Under the pieces are notes generated by a model, which was not told the origin of the DNA, ran no database searches, and saw only the letters and a program-made list of their open reading frames with translations. A program made the position numbers and the translations under genes. This document shows positions 15,252-22,912 of a stretch of DNA of 64,000 bases, piece after piece (position 1 is the stretch's first letter; every line of letters begins with the position of its first letter). Origin of the DNA: Solirubrobacter sp963837485 (GTDB lineage Bacteria > Actinomycetota > Thermoleophilia > Solirubrobacterales > Solirubrobacteraceae); NCBI GenBank assembly GCA_963837485.1, contig CAWINP010000008.1, positions 457,997 through 521,996 of the forward strand, read 5' to 3'.

Positions 15252-16229
15252 ATGGCCATCACCACCGAGGAGACGTTCGAGGCCCTCGTCGAGTCGCACC
15301 GCCGGGGCCTCCACGCCCACTGCTACCGCATGCTCGGCTCGCTGCACGACGCCGAGGACGCCTACCAGGACGCGATGCTGCGCGCCTGGCGCGCGCTGCC
15401 GCGGCTGCGCGAGGAGGCCGCGGCGCGCACGTGGCTTTACCGCATCGCCACCAACGTGTGCCTGAACGCGATCGCCCGCCGGCCGCGGCGCGTGCTGCCG
15501 GCCGACTACGGCCCTGCCTGGTCGGTCGCCGACGGCGCGGGCGAGCCGGTCGAGGAGTCGCTCTGGCTGGAGCCCTACCCCGACAAAGAGCTCGAGAGCG
15601 GCTACGCGGCGCCGGAGGCGCGCTACGAGCAGCGCGAGGCCGTCGAGCTCGCGTTCGTCGCCGCGCTCCAGCACCTGCCCGCCCAGCAGCGCGCGGCGCT
15701 GATCCTGCGTGATGTGCTCGGCTTCTCCGCCCGCGAGTCGGCGAGCGCGCTCGACACCAGCAGCGCCGCCGTCAACAGCGCGCTGCAGCGAGCCCGCCGC
15801 ACCGTTGAGGAGCGGCTGCCGGAGCGCAGCCAGCAGGCCACGCTGCGCACGCTCGGCGACGAGCGCAGCCGCGACCTGCTGCACGGCTATCTCGACGCGT
15901 GGGAGCGCAAGGACATCCCCGCGATCGTCTCGATGCTCGCCGACGACGTCACCTTCGACATGCCGCCGTGGCCGTCGTGGTACCGCGGCCGCGCGATGGT
16001 CGAGGAGCTGCTGCGGGTCAACCGCGACGCCTGCTTCGAGGACTGGCGGCTGGTCCCGATCCGAGCCAACGGCCAGCTCGCGTATGCCTCCTACGGACTG
16101 GTGGACGGCCGCTTCACGGCGCAGGCGATCTGCGTGCTCGGCGTGTACGACGGTCGTATCCACACGGGCACGAGCTTCGTCCTCCCGGCGCTGTTCTCGC
16201 GCTTCGGCCTGCCCGCGGAGTGGGCGTAG
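15252..16229 (+). CDS. ECF sigma-70 factor with C-terminal SnoaL-like domain (TIGR02960/SigX5-like)
   Basis: A 325-residue sigma factor. Region 2: HCYRMLGSLHDAEDAYQDAM and RTWLYRIATNVCLNAIARRP; region 4: LPAQQRAALILRDVLGFSAR with SALDTSSAAVNSALQRAR. After residue about 205 a SnoaL/NTF2-like domain follows (DLLHGYLDAWERKDIPAIVS, DMPPWPSWYRGR). Such fused tails replace an anti-sigma factor and modulate activity in ECF41-related groups. The ATG at 15252 was chosen over the open frame upstream; GTG at 15249 is adjacent. Confidence 0.9.
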   Translation: MAITTEETFEALVESHRRGLHAHCYRMLGSLHDAEDAYQDAMLRAWRALPRLREEAAARTWLYRIATNVCLNAIARRPRRVLPADYGPAWSVADGAGEPVEESLWLEPYPDKELESGYAAPEARYEQREAVELAFVAALQHLPAQQRAALILRDVLGFSARESASALDTSSAAVNSALQRARRTVEERLPERSQQATLRTLGDERSRDLLHGYLDAWERKDIPAIVSMLADDVTFDMPPWPSWYRGRAMVEELLRVNRDACFEDWRLVPIRANGQLAYASYGLVDGRFTAQAICVLGVYDGRIHTGTSFVLPALFSRFGLPAEWA

Positions 16230-16240
16230 GATCCGTGCCG

Positions 16241-16510
16241 ATGCCGCTGATCCGGCTCCGTGGCCCGCTCAAGCAGCGCGCCGGCGGGCGCGCGGAGCAC
16301 ACCGTCGACGCGGCGAACGTGCGCGACGCCCTGCGCGCGCTGGAGGCCGCCGAGCCCGAGCTGCGCGGCTGGATTCTGGACGAGCGAGGGCTGGTCCGTC
16401 GTCACATCAACGTGTTCGTCGACGGCGAGCCGGGCGCCGAGGAGACCGCGCTCGGCGGCGGCGAGCGCATCGACGTGCTGCCGGCGATCTCAGGAGGAGC
16501 GACCGCATGA
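16241..16510 (+). CDS. MoaD/ThiS-like ubiquitin-fold protein
   Basis: An 89-residue beta-grasp protein: LIRLRGPLKQRAGGRAEHTV, then VRDALRALEAAEPELRGWIL, RRHINVFVDGEPGAE and GERIDVLPAISGGATA. MoaD and ThiS end in Gly-Gly for sulfur activation; here the end is SGGATA, so the GG is followed by three residues. It overlaps the next gene, a BNR-repeat protein, in an ATGA junction. No moaE, thiG or adenylating enzyme is near. The pairing of a MoaD-like gene with a BNR propeller gene recurs in actinobacteria as far as I recall; its function is unknown. Confidence 0.8.
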   Translation: MPLIRLRGPLKQRAGGRAEHTVDAANVRDALRALEAAEPELRGWILDERGLVRRHINVFVDGEPGAEETALGGGERIDVLPAISGGATA

Positions 16511-17562
16511 CCGAGCTGCTGATCGGCACGAAGAAGGGGCTGTTCGCGCTGCGGGGCGCGCCCGGCGGCGAGTTCGAGGTCACCGCGCGCGCGTTCGCCG
16601 GCGAGCCCGTGGAGTACGCGATGCGCGACCCCGGCTCCGGCCGCGTGCTCGCGACCACGACGTCGCCGTTCTACGGGCCGAAGATCTTCTACGCCGACGA
16701 CCCGGGAGGCGAGTGGACGCAGGCGGACGGCATCGAGCTGCCCGAGGGCGACCAGGCGCTCAACCGCATCTGGGCGATCGTCCCGGGCGCCGGTGGGACG
16801 CTCTACGCGGGCGGCGACCCCGGCGTGCTGTTCGAGAGCGGCGACGGCGGCGCCACCTGGGAGCTGAATCGCTCGCTGTGGGAGCACCCGACGCGGCCGC
16901 AGTGGCAGCCGGGCGGCGGCGGGCTGTGCCTGCACTCGATCGTCCCGTGGCCGGGCGAGCCGGAGCGGCTCGCGCTGGCGATGTCGGCCGTCGGCGTGTG
17001 GCTGACCGAGGACGGCGGGCGGACCTGGGCGCACGGCAACGACGGACTGAACGCCGGCTACCTCCCCGAGGACGCTGCGCCGTCGCTGACGTACTGCGTG
17101 CACAACCTGCACCGCGCGCCGAAGCAGCCGGAGCGGATGTTCATGCAGTTCCACGGCGGCGTCTACCGCTCCGACGACGCCGGCTCCTCCTGGACCGCGA
17201 TCGGCGACGGGTTGCCGTCGGACTTCGGATTCCCGATGGCCGTCGACCCGGCCGACCCCGACAGCGCCTACGTGATCCCGCTGACCGCGGACGTCGACCG
17301 CGTCACGCCGGACGGCCGCGTCTGCGTCTACGAGACGCGCGACGCCGGCGAGAGCTGGACGCCGCGCGGCGTAGGGCTGCCGAGCGAGCACGCGTACCTG
17401 ACGGTCTTGCGCCAGGCTTTCGACCGCCGCGGCGAGGGCGCCGGGCTGGAGCTCTACTTCGGCGCGACGTCCGGCGAGGTCTTCGGCTCCGGCGACGCGG
17501 GGGCGTCGTGGTTCACCGCCGCCGCGCACCTGCCGCCGGTGTTCAGCGTGCGCACGGCATGA
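16507..17562 (+). CDS. BNR/Asp-box repeat beta-propeller protein (exo-alpha-sialidase-like)
   Basis: A 351-residue protein beginning MTELLIGTKKGLFALRG. Several Asp-box motifs (S/T-x-D-x-G-x-T/S-W) are visible: SGDGGATWELN, TEDGGRTWAHG, SDDAGSSWTAIG, TRDAGESWTPRG and SGDAGASWFTA. These mark sialidase-type six-bladed propellers, but the family's catalytic Arg triad and Tyr/Glu were not identified and there is no signal peptide. It is therefore better called a BNR protein than a sialidase. It is translationally coupled to the MoaD-like gene. Confidence 0.82.
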   Translation: MTELLIGTKKGLFALRGAPGGEFEVTARAFAGEPVEYAMRDPGSGRVLATTTSPFYGPKIFYADDPGGEWTQADGIELPEGDQALNRIWAIVPGAGGTLYAGGDPGVLFESGDGGATWELNRSLWEHPTRPQWQPGGGGLCLHSIVPWPGEPERLALAMSAVGVWLTEDGGRTWAHGNDGLNAGYLPEDAAPSLTYCVHNLHRAPKQPERMFMQFHGGVYRSDDAGSSWTAIGDGLPSDFGFPMAVDPADPDSAYVIPLTADVDRVTPDGRVCVYETRDAGESWTPRGVGLPSEHAYLTVLRQAFDRRGEGAGLELYFGATSGEVFGSGDAGASWFTAAAHLPPVFSVRTA

Positions 17563-17594
17563 TCGGCGCAATTCGGGAGTCGACCTAAACAAAC

Positions 17595-17608
17595 GGACGT
17601 TGACGTCC
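17595..17608. promoter_or_regulatory. perfect palindrome upstream of universal stress protein gene
   Basis: GGACGT-TG-ACGTCC is a perfect 14-bp inverted repeat that contains the -35-like TTGACG (17600-17605). A TATCAT (17620-17625) follows at 14 bp and a CATTGT (17623-17628) at 17 bp. It lies 34 bp before the usp ATG and could be an operator. The GGAC...GTCC outer half-sites recall, but do not match in spacing, the DosR box. Confidence 0.3.
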
Positions 17609-17641
17609 AGATGTACGGGTATCATTGTGCGCACACGCACG

Positions 17642-18148
17642 ATGAGCAGCGTCTACCGCAGCATCCTCGTGGCGGTCGATGGATCTCCCGACGCCGAAGC
17701 GGCGCTCGCGCACGCCGCTGCCTTGGCGCGCGATCAGAACGCCCGCCTCACCCTGCTGACGGCGATCCCGCCGCTTCCCGCCACCGCGCTGCTCGCGTCC
17801 GGTGCCGCGCCGCCGCGCAGCGAGGTGATCCGCCACTACGCCGAGACGCTGCGGCGGGCGACCGACTCGCTGCCCGCTGACGTGAGCGTAACCACGCTTC
17901 TCGTCGAGGGCACACCGGCCGGCGCGCTGATCCAGCGCGCGGAGTCGGGCGACTACGACCTGATCGTGATGGGTTCGCACGGCCACGGCCGGCTGCATGC
18001 GTCGCTGCTCGGCTGCGTGTCCCAGAAGGTCCTGCACGCGAGCCCGATCCCGGTGCTGCTCGCGCGCGCGCCGCGCGAGGAGCCGGCGGTCGCGCCGACG
18101 CCCGCCCCGGCCCGCACGGTCGCGGACACGGCGCCCGGACTCACCTAG
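17642..18148 (+). CDS. universal stress protein (UspA family)
   Basis: A 168-residue single-domain USP. It begins YRSILVAVDGSPDAEAAL, and carries the ATP-binding signature G-x2-G-x9-G-(S/T) in MGSHGHGRLHASLLGCVSQK followed by VLHASPIPVLLARAP. ATP-binding USPs act in stress tolerance and dormancy. The C-terminal 25 residues are Pro/Ala-rich and disordered. The ATG at 17642 is preferred over an open frame upstream. It converges with the lysozyme gene (8-nt overlap). Confidence 0.9.
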   Translation: MSSVYRSILVAVDGSPDAEAALAHAAALARDQNARLTLLTAIPPLPATALLASGAAPPRSEVIRHYAETLRRATDSLPADVSVTTLLVEGTPAGALIQRAESGDYDLIVMGSHGHGRLHASLLGCVSQKVLHASPIPVLLARAPREEPAVAPTPAPARTVADTAPGLT

Positions 18149-18917
18149 AGCCGGCGTTCCAGAGCGTGATCTCGCTCTGGCGGCGGGCGACCAGGCCGGG
18201 CAGCGTGTGGCCGCCGGCCCGGACCCAGCGCAGCATCTGCTTGGGGACCTCGTCGTAGTGCCCCGCGTTGAGCTCGGTCAGCAGCCGCCCGCGCAGCGGC
18301 GTGAGCCCGGCGTTGTAGACGAACGACGTGAGCGCGTCGAGCTGCTTGTCGCTCAGCTTCACGGTCACCAGCCGATCGACCTTGCGCCGCAGCGGCTCCA
18401 GCTCCTGCGCGAGCAGCCGGTTGGCCTGCGCAGGCGTGATGCCCGACCGGTAGGACACTCGCTTGCCGGCGATCACGATCCGGCCGGTCCGCTGCTCCGC
18501 TTTCGTGAGCAGGTGCCCGCTGCCGATCACGAGGTTGCCGACGAAATCCCGGTACGGCTTGAGCACCGGCTGCTCGAACTGCGAGACGAGCTTGGCGGCG
18601 CCGCTCGCCGACGGCAGCGACGGTCCCTGCCCGGGCCGCCGGGCCGTAAGAAACGCGGCCAGCTTCGTGCGCGTACTCGCGTCGGCGATCAGGCCGGCGT
18701 TGAGGAGGAATCGCAGGTTCGCGGCGGCCGCCTCGGTGTTGCCGGTCTTGATCACCTCGAGGATGCGTTGTTGCTCAGCCCTCTGCTTGTCGAGGTCGGC
18801 CTGGGACTTGGCGTTCAGCAGCGCGACCCCGGCGTTGCCGATGCCGGCGACCGCCGCGGCGAGGATCGCCACGATGATCGGGTTCAGCCAGCGCCGGGTG
18901 TCGGTCGCATCTTCCAC
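18141..18917 (-). CDS. membrane-anchored GH24 lysozyme (phage-type)
   Basis: A 258-residue peptidoglycan hydrolase. A transmembrane segment (about residues 12-34) is followed by a coiled coil (SQADLDKQRAEQQRILEV) and a GH24 domain from about 108. The catalytic Glu115 and Asp124 lie in FEQPVLKPYRDFVGN; the T4 Thr26 position in VIGSGH is Val. The FVYNAGLTPLRGRLLTELN and GLVARRQSEITLW motifs complete the fold. No phage gene is nearby, so it is probably a chromosomal autolysin. Confidence 0.85.
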   Translation of the reverse strand: MEDATDTRRWLNPIIVAILAAAVAGIGNAGVALLNAKSQADLDKQRAEQQRILEVIKTGNTEAAAANLRFLLNAGLIADASTRTKLAAFLTARRPGQGPSLPSASGAAKLVSQFEQPVLKPYRDFVGNLVIGSGHLLTKAEQRTGRIVIAGKRVSYRSGITPAQANRLLAQELEPLRRKVDRLVTVKLSDKQLDALTSFVYNAGLTPLRGRLLTELNAGHYDEVPKQMLRWVRAGGHTLPGLVARRQSEITLWNAGSR

Positions 18918-18953
18918 GCGGAGATAGACGGCGGCACGAGCCGCGCTGATACC

Positions 18954-19193
18954 TCACGACGTGCTCGCGTTCGGCTGCGGAGTCGGGTCGCGGTCGGGGG
19001 TGGCGCTCGGGATCGTGGTCGAGACCTTCGGCGGCGGCCCCGCGTGGGAGTGTCGGTGCGCGTCGGCGCGCGCCGACGCCGGCCCGGCGAACGACGTGCC
19101 CGCGAGCGCGATGGTCGCCGCCGCGGCGGGCAGCAGCCGCGAGAAGCGGCGATTGGGGAGGACCTGCTGGTGGCGGCTTCGGCGTGATGGCAT
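18954..19193 (-). CDS. small secreted Pro-rich protein
   Basis: 79 residues with an Arg-rich n-region, a hydrophobic core (LLPAAAATIALAGTSFAGPA) and a cleavage-like ASARA, followed by a His/Pro/Ser/Thr-rich tail (AHRHSHAGPPP, TPDRDPTPQP). It has no recognisable domain. It sits 36 bp upstream of the lysozyme gene on the same strand and may be co-transcribed with it. It could be a cell-wall peptide or simply a short non-conserved gene. Confidence 0.5.
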   Translation of the reverse strand: MPSRRSRHQQVLPNRRFSRLLPAAAATIALAGTSFAGPASARADAHRHSHAGPPPKVSTTIPSATPDRDPTPQPNASTS

Positions 19194-19299
19194 GTGGCAA
19201 GCGTCGGCCCGGATCCTCAGAGCCGGGTGGGAGCCTGCTGGGAGTCATCCGCCGGACCGCTTTGAGACATCCGCCGCGCTTCGCGACACTCTCAAGGAC

Positions 19300-21210
19300 G
19301 TGACCCGACCGCGCCCCGCCCGGCGTCGCCGTTCTCCCTCGCCCGTGAGGCGCGCGGCCGCGATCGCCGCACTTGCCATCCCGCTGGTGGCCCTCGCTGT
19401 GTTCCTGATCAGCCGCGCCATGGACGACAGCGCCGAGCAGGCGCGCATGGCCGAGCACGACTTCGCGGCGGCCTGGAGCCAGGGCAACGACGGGCTCGCC
19501 GGCCGTCTGACCGACGCGCCGGCGGCCGCCGGCAAGGCGCTGAAGGTCAACCGCTCCGGCCTCGACGGCGCGAAGGCGATCGTCGAACCCGGGCCGCTCA
19601 AGGTCGACGGCGACCACGCGACCGGCACCGTGCACGTCACCTGGCAGGTGCCCGCGATCGGCGACTTCGGCTACCGGGCGCCGGTCACCGTCGTGAAGGG
19701 CTCCGATCGCTGGCTCGTCCACTACGACCCGCGGACGATCCACCCGCGGCTGACCGCCAAGACGCGGCTCGGGACCGACAGCTCGAGCACGGGGCGCGCC
19801 GACATCCTCGACCGCGACGGGAACCCGCTCGTGCGAGACCGCGCCGTCGTGCGGGTCGGCCTGCAACGCGACGAGGTGACCGACATAGACGACAGCGCCG
19901 GCTCGCTCGCCGGTGTGCTGGACATCGACGCCAAGGCGCTCGCCAAGGCCGTCCGCGGCGCCGGGCCGAAGCAGTTCGTGGACGCGCAGACGCTGCGCAA
20001 GGCCGACTACGAGGACGTCAAGGAGCGGCTTGCCGCCGTCCCGGGCGTGAAGATCGTCGAGGCGACGGCGCCGCTGGCGCCGACACGGACGTTCGGACGC
20101 GCGCTGCTCGGCGGCGTCGGGCCGGCCACCGCCGAGCAGGTCGAGCGGTCCGGCGGCAAGATCGCGCCCGGCGAGCAGGTGGGTCAGTGGGGGCTGGAGA
20201 AAGCGTTCGACGACCGGCTCGCCGGCGCCCCGGCGCGCCGCATCCTGATCCGCGATTCAGCGAGCGGCGCGCCGGTGCGCACGTTGAAGAAGCTGCCCGG
20301 CAAGGCGCCGGAGGAGCTGCGCACGACGCTCTCGCTGCCGGTCCAGACGGCGGCCGAGTCCGCGCTCGCGGGCGTGGACGCCGAGGCCGCGCTGGTCGCC
20401 GTGCAGCCCTCGACGGGCGACATCCTGGCCGTCGCCAACCGCCCCACCGACTCGACGTTCGACCGCGCGCTGGCCGGCGCCTACGCGCCGGGTTCGACGT
20501 TCAAGGTGATCACCACCGCCGCGCTGCTGCGCGACGGGTTCGACCCAGGCTCGGTGGTTGCGTGCCCGCAGACGAAGGTCGTCGACGGCAAGACGTTCAA
20601 GAACTTCGAGGGCGAGGAGAGCGGCGCGGCGACGTTCGCCGACGACTTCGCGATCTCCTGCAACACCGCGTTCGTCTCGCTCGCGTCGCGGCTGCCCGCG
20701 GGCGCGCTCGGCAAGGCCGCGCGCGACTACGGGCTGGGCCGCACCTACGACCTCCCGCTCGGCGTCGCCCGCACCCACGTCCCGCCGGGCACCGACAAGG
20801 TCAGCCGCGCCGCGGCGATGATCGGGCAGGACCGGATCACCGTCACGCCGCTCGGCCTGGCCGGCGTCGCCGCCGCGGTGCAGGCCGGGCGCTGGCACCA
20901 GCCGCGGCTGGTGGACAGCGACGGGTCGAAGTCCGGGCCCGCGCTGCCGGACCGCGAGCTCGCCACGCTGCGCGACCTGATGCGTCAGGTGGTCATCCGC
21001 GGCACCGCCGCGACCGCGTTCGCGGGCGTCGCCGGCGAGATCGCCGGCAAGACCGGGACGGCCGAGTTCGGCGAGCAGTCTCCGCCCGAGACGCACGCCT
21101 GGTTCATCGCCTACCGCGACGATCTCGCGGTCGCCGTGCTGGTCGAGAAGGGCCGCAGCGGCGGCTCGATCGCCGCGCCGCTGGCGGCGAAGTTCTTCTC
21201 GGCGCTGTAG
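19300..21210 (+). CDS. penicillin-binding protein, MecA_N-type transpeptidase (class B)
   Basis: A 636-residue D,D-transpeptidase cross-linking peptidoglycan outside the membrane. A short Arg-rich cytoplasmic tail and one transmembrane helix (about 20-38) precede an NTF2-like MecA_N domain (45-160), a PBP dimerisation domain (165-320) and the transpeptidase domain with Ser399-x-x-Lys402 (GSTFK), Ser453-Cys-Asn455 and Lys584-Thr-Gly-Thr. The MecA_N domain is shared with low-affinity PBP2a-type proteins. The GTG at 19300 places the charged tail just before the membrane helix. Confidence 0.9.
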   Translation: MTRPRPARRRRSPSPVRRAAAIAALAIPLVALAVFLISRAMDDSAEQARMAEHDFAAAWSQGNDGLAGRLTDAPAAAGKALKVNRSGLDGAKAIVEPGPLKVDGDHATGTVHVTWQVPAIGDFGYRAPVTVVKGSDRWLVHYDPRTIHPRLTAKTRLGTDSSSTGRADILDRDGNPLVRDRAVVRVGLQRDEVTDIDDSAGSLAGVLDIDAKALAKAVRGAGPKQFVDAQTLRKADYEDVKERLAAVPGVKIVEATAPLAPTRTFGRALLGGVGPATAEQVERSGGKIAPGEQVGQWGLEKAFDDRLAGAPARRILIRDSASGAPVRTLKKLPGKAPEELRTTLSLPVQTAAESALAGVDAEAALVAVQPSTGDILAVANRPTDSTFDRALAGAYAPGSTFKVITTAALLRDGFDPGSVVACPQTKVVDGKTFKNFEGEESGAATFADDFAISCNTAFVSLASRLPAGALGKAARDYGLGRTYDLPLGVARTHVPPGTDKVSRAAAMIGQDRITVTPLGLAGVAAAVQAGRWHQPRLVDSDGSKSGPALPDRELATLRDLMRQVVIRGTAATAFAGVAGEIAGKTGTAEFGEQSPPETHAWFIAYRDDLAVAVLVEKGRSGGSIAAPLAAKFFSAL

Positions 21211-21214
21211 CGGC

Positions 21215-21646
21215 CTACGACTCGACGCTCGCCTTCAGGCGGTCCAGCAGCTCGCCGAGCTGCGCGAGCTCGGCGTCATCGAACCCCGCCCGCAGCCGCG
21301 CGTCGTGCGTCATCGCCACGCCGCGCAGGCGCTCGAACATGGCCTCTCCCTCGGCGGTCAGCTCCGCGCGCTGCACGCGCCGGTTGCTCTCCTCGCGCCA
21401 GCGCCGCACCAGGCCCTGCTTCTCCATCGCGTTCAGGTGGTGGGTGAGCGTGGCGCCGGTGATCCCGAGCGCCTCGGCCATCTGCGCCTGATTGCCCCAC
21501 TCCTGCGAGCGCACGAGCAGGAGCACCTGCCACATCGCCGCCGACCCGCCGGCGTCGGCCATCGCCCGCTCGAACGCCTGGCTGACCGTGCGCGCGGTGC
21601 GCGTGAGCCGGAGTCCGATCGGCGGCAGCAGCGGCGGGCGGCTCAT
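21215..21646 (-). CDS. MarR family transcriptional regulator
   Basis: A winged-helix regulator of 143 residues from the ATG at 21646 (146 from 21655). The HTH is GNQAQMAEALGITGATLTHH with the wing region VRRWREESNRRVQRAELTA. Flanking helices form the dimer interface. MarR proteins usually repress adjacent genes and release DNA on binding small aromatics. It is divergent from the DUF1707 gene, and a palindrome between the two lies inside the promoter of the latter. Confidence 0.9.
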   Translation of the reverse strand: MSRPPLLPPIGLRLTRTARTVSQAFERAMADAGGSAAMWQVLLLVRSQEWGNQAQMAEALGITGATLTHHLNAMEKQGLVRRWREESNRRVQRAELTAEGEAMFERLRGVAMTHDARLRAGFDDAELAQLGELLDRLKASVES

Positions 21647-21668
21647 GCACGGCATCGTAGCAGAAGAC

Positions 21669-21697
21669 TTGACGTCTAAGCATTAGACATCTAAGAT
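21669..21697 (+). promoter_or_regulatory. promoter with MarR-type palindrome in its spacer, predicted leaderless transcript
   Basis: TTGACG (21669-21674) and TAAGAT (21692-21697) are separated by exactly 17 bp, the best sigma-70 promoter in the window. A start site about 7 bases further on coincides with the ATG at 21705, so the mRNA would be leaderless. The spacer holds the perfect inverted repeat GTCTAA-GCA-TTAGAC (21674-21688), followed by another half-site ATCTAA. A repressor bound there would cover the promoter; the divergent MarR regulator is the obvious candidate. Confidence 0.65.
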
Positions 21698-21704
21698 TGA
21701 TCGC

Positions 21705-22052
21705 ATGCCACAGCAACTTCGCGTCGGCGACCGCGAGCGCGCGGCCGCCGCAGAGCGCCTCAGCGCGCATCACGCCGCCGGGCGGCTGAGCGTCGACGAG
21801 CTCGAGCAGCGACTCGAGCGCGCCGCCGCCGCCGTCTACGCCCACGAGCTCGACGCGCTGGAGGCCGACCTGCCGCGTCCCGGCGCCGGCCGCCCCGCAC
21901 CCGCGCGACTTCACCCCGGCCCGCCGCTTGCGGCGTTCGCGTGCGCCCTCATCGCCCTCGGCATCGCCGGCTCGATCGCCGTCGGTCACCCGCTCGTCCC
22001 GCTGTTCGTGCTTGCCGGGTTCCTGCTCTGGAGGCGTGCCGCGTGCGCGTGA
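21705..22052 (+). CDS. DUF1707 domain membrane protein
   Basis: A 115-residue protein. The N-terminal half, LRVGDRERAAAAERLSAHHA then AGRLSVDELEQRLERA and LDALEADLP, is the DUF1707/SHOCT-like domain common in actinobacteria. Two hydrophobic segments follow (about 75-93 and 96-110), ending in WRRAACA. The function is unknown; the domain is often attached to membrane or cell-envelope proteins. It is expressed from the promoter described at 21669-21697 and overlaps the downstream oxidoreductase gene. Confidence 0.85.
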   Translation: MPQQLRVGDRERAAAAERLSAHHAAGRLSVDELEQRLERAAAAVYAHELDALEADLPRPGAGRPAPARLHPGPPLAAFACALIALGIAGSIAVGHPLVPLFVLAGFLLWRRAACA

Positions 22053-22804
22053 GCCTGAGCGTCACCGAGTACCCGCACGAGGACATCCGCGGCCATCTCG
22101 ACCGCGTCGTGCGTGCCGCGGACGCCGCGGGGCTTCACACGGTCTGGGTCGCCGACCACCTTCTCCAGGCCGCGCCCGGTGCGTCGCCCGACGACCCGAT
22201 GCTGGAGGCGTACACGACGCTCGGCTTCCTCGCCGGGCGCTCGGAGCGCGTGCGGCTCGGCGCGATGGTCTCCCCGGTCACCTACCGTCCGCCGGCGCTG
22301 CTGATCAAGGCGGTCGCAAGCCTGGACGAGCTGTCCGGCGGTCGCGCCTGGCTCGGGCTCGGCGCGGGCTATCACGAGGAGGAGGCGCGCCGGTTCGGGC
22401 TCGACCTCCCGCCCATGCGCGAGCGCTTCGAGCGGCTCGAGCGGGCCCTTCAGCTCGCCCGCGAGACGCTGCACGGGACGCCGATCCTGATCGGCGGGGC
22501 CGGCGAGCGCCGCACCTTGCGGCTGGTCGCCGAGTACGCCGACGCCTGCAACGTGTTCGACATCCCCGACGGCGGCAGGACGATCCGGCGCAAGCTCGAC
22601 GTCCTGCGCTCGCACTGCGAGGCCGCGGGCCGCCCGTACGACGCGATCGAGAAGACCGTCAGCACGCGCCTGAGCCCCGGGGAGGACGCGGACGCGTTCG
22701 CAGCCCGCTGCGGCGCGCTGCGCGAGCTCGGGCTCGATCACGTCGTGGTGATCGTCTCCGGCACGTGGACGGAGGACGCCGTGCGCGTCATCGGAGCAGC
22801 GTGA
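22043..22804 (+). CDS. LLM class F420-dependent (luciferase-like) oxidoreductase
   Basis: A 253-residue TIM-barrel monooxygenase-like protein: VSLSVTEYPHEDIRGHLDRV, LHTVWVADHLLQ, RVRLGAMVSPVTYRPPALLI, then LDELSGGRAWLGLGAGYHEE and GTPILIGGAGERRTLRLVAE. These are the hallmarks of F420-type luciferase-like enzymes; the substrate is unknown. The GTG at 22043 is eight bases after GGAGG and is preferred; the GTG at 22049 would give a GTGA overlap with the DUF1707 stop. It is co-transcribed with DUF1707, so it is likely under the MarR-type operator. Confidence 0.88.
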   Translation: MRVSLSVTEYPHEDIRGHLDRVVRAADAAGLHTVWVADHLLQAAPGASPDDPMLEAYTTLGFLAGRSERVRLGAMVSPVTYRPPALLIKAVASLDELSGGRAWLGLGAGYHEEEARRFGLDLPPMRERFERLERALQLARETLHGTPILIGGAGERRTLRLVAEYADACNVFDIPDGGRTIRRKLDVLRSHCEAAGRPYDAIEKTVSTRLSPGEDADAFAARCGALRELGLDHVVVIVSGTWTEDAVRVIGAA

Positions 22805-22912
22805 TCGCGATCGCGAGCACGCCGCTCACTGCGGCGGACACCTTCGCGGGTTTGGAAAGTCCAGGGTCGGCTCCCGATTGCGCTCGGCGCCGCCGAGCCC
22901 GACGATCGCGGG

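Noticed and set aside
16507..17562. True sialidase
   Set aside because: Only Asp boxes are visible; no signal peptide and the catalytic Arg/Tyr/Glu set was not found.
18141..18917. Prophage marker (phage-type lysozyme)
   Set aside because: No holin, structural, integrase or repressor genes are nearby; the protein has its own membrane anchor and looks chromosomal.
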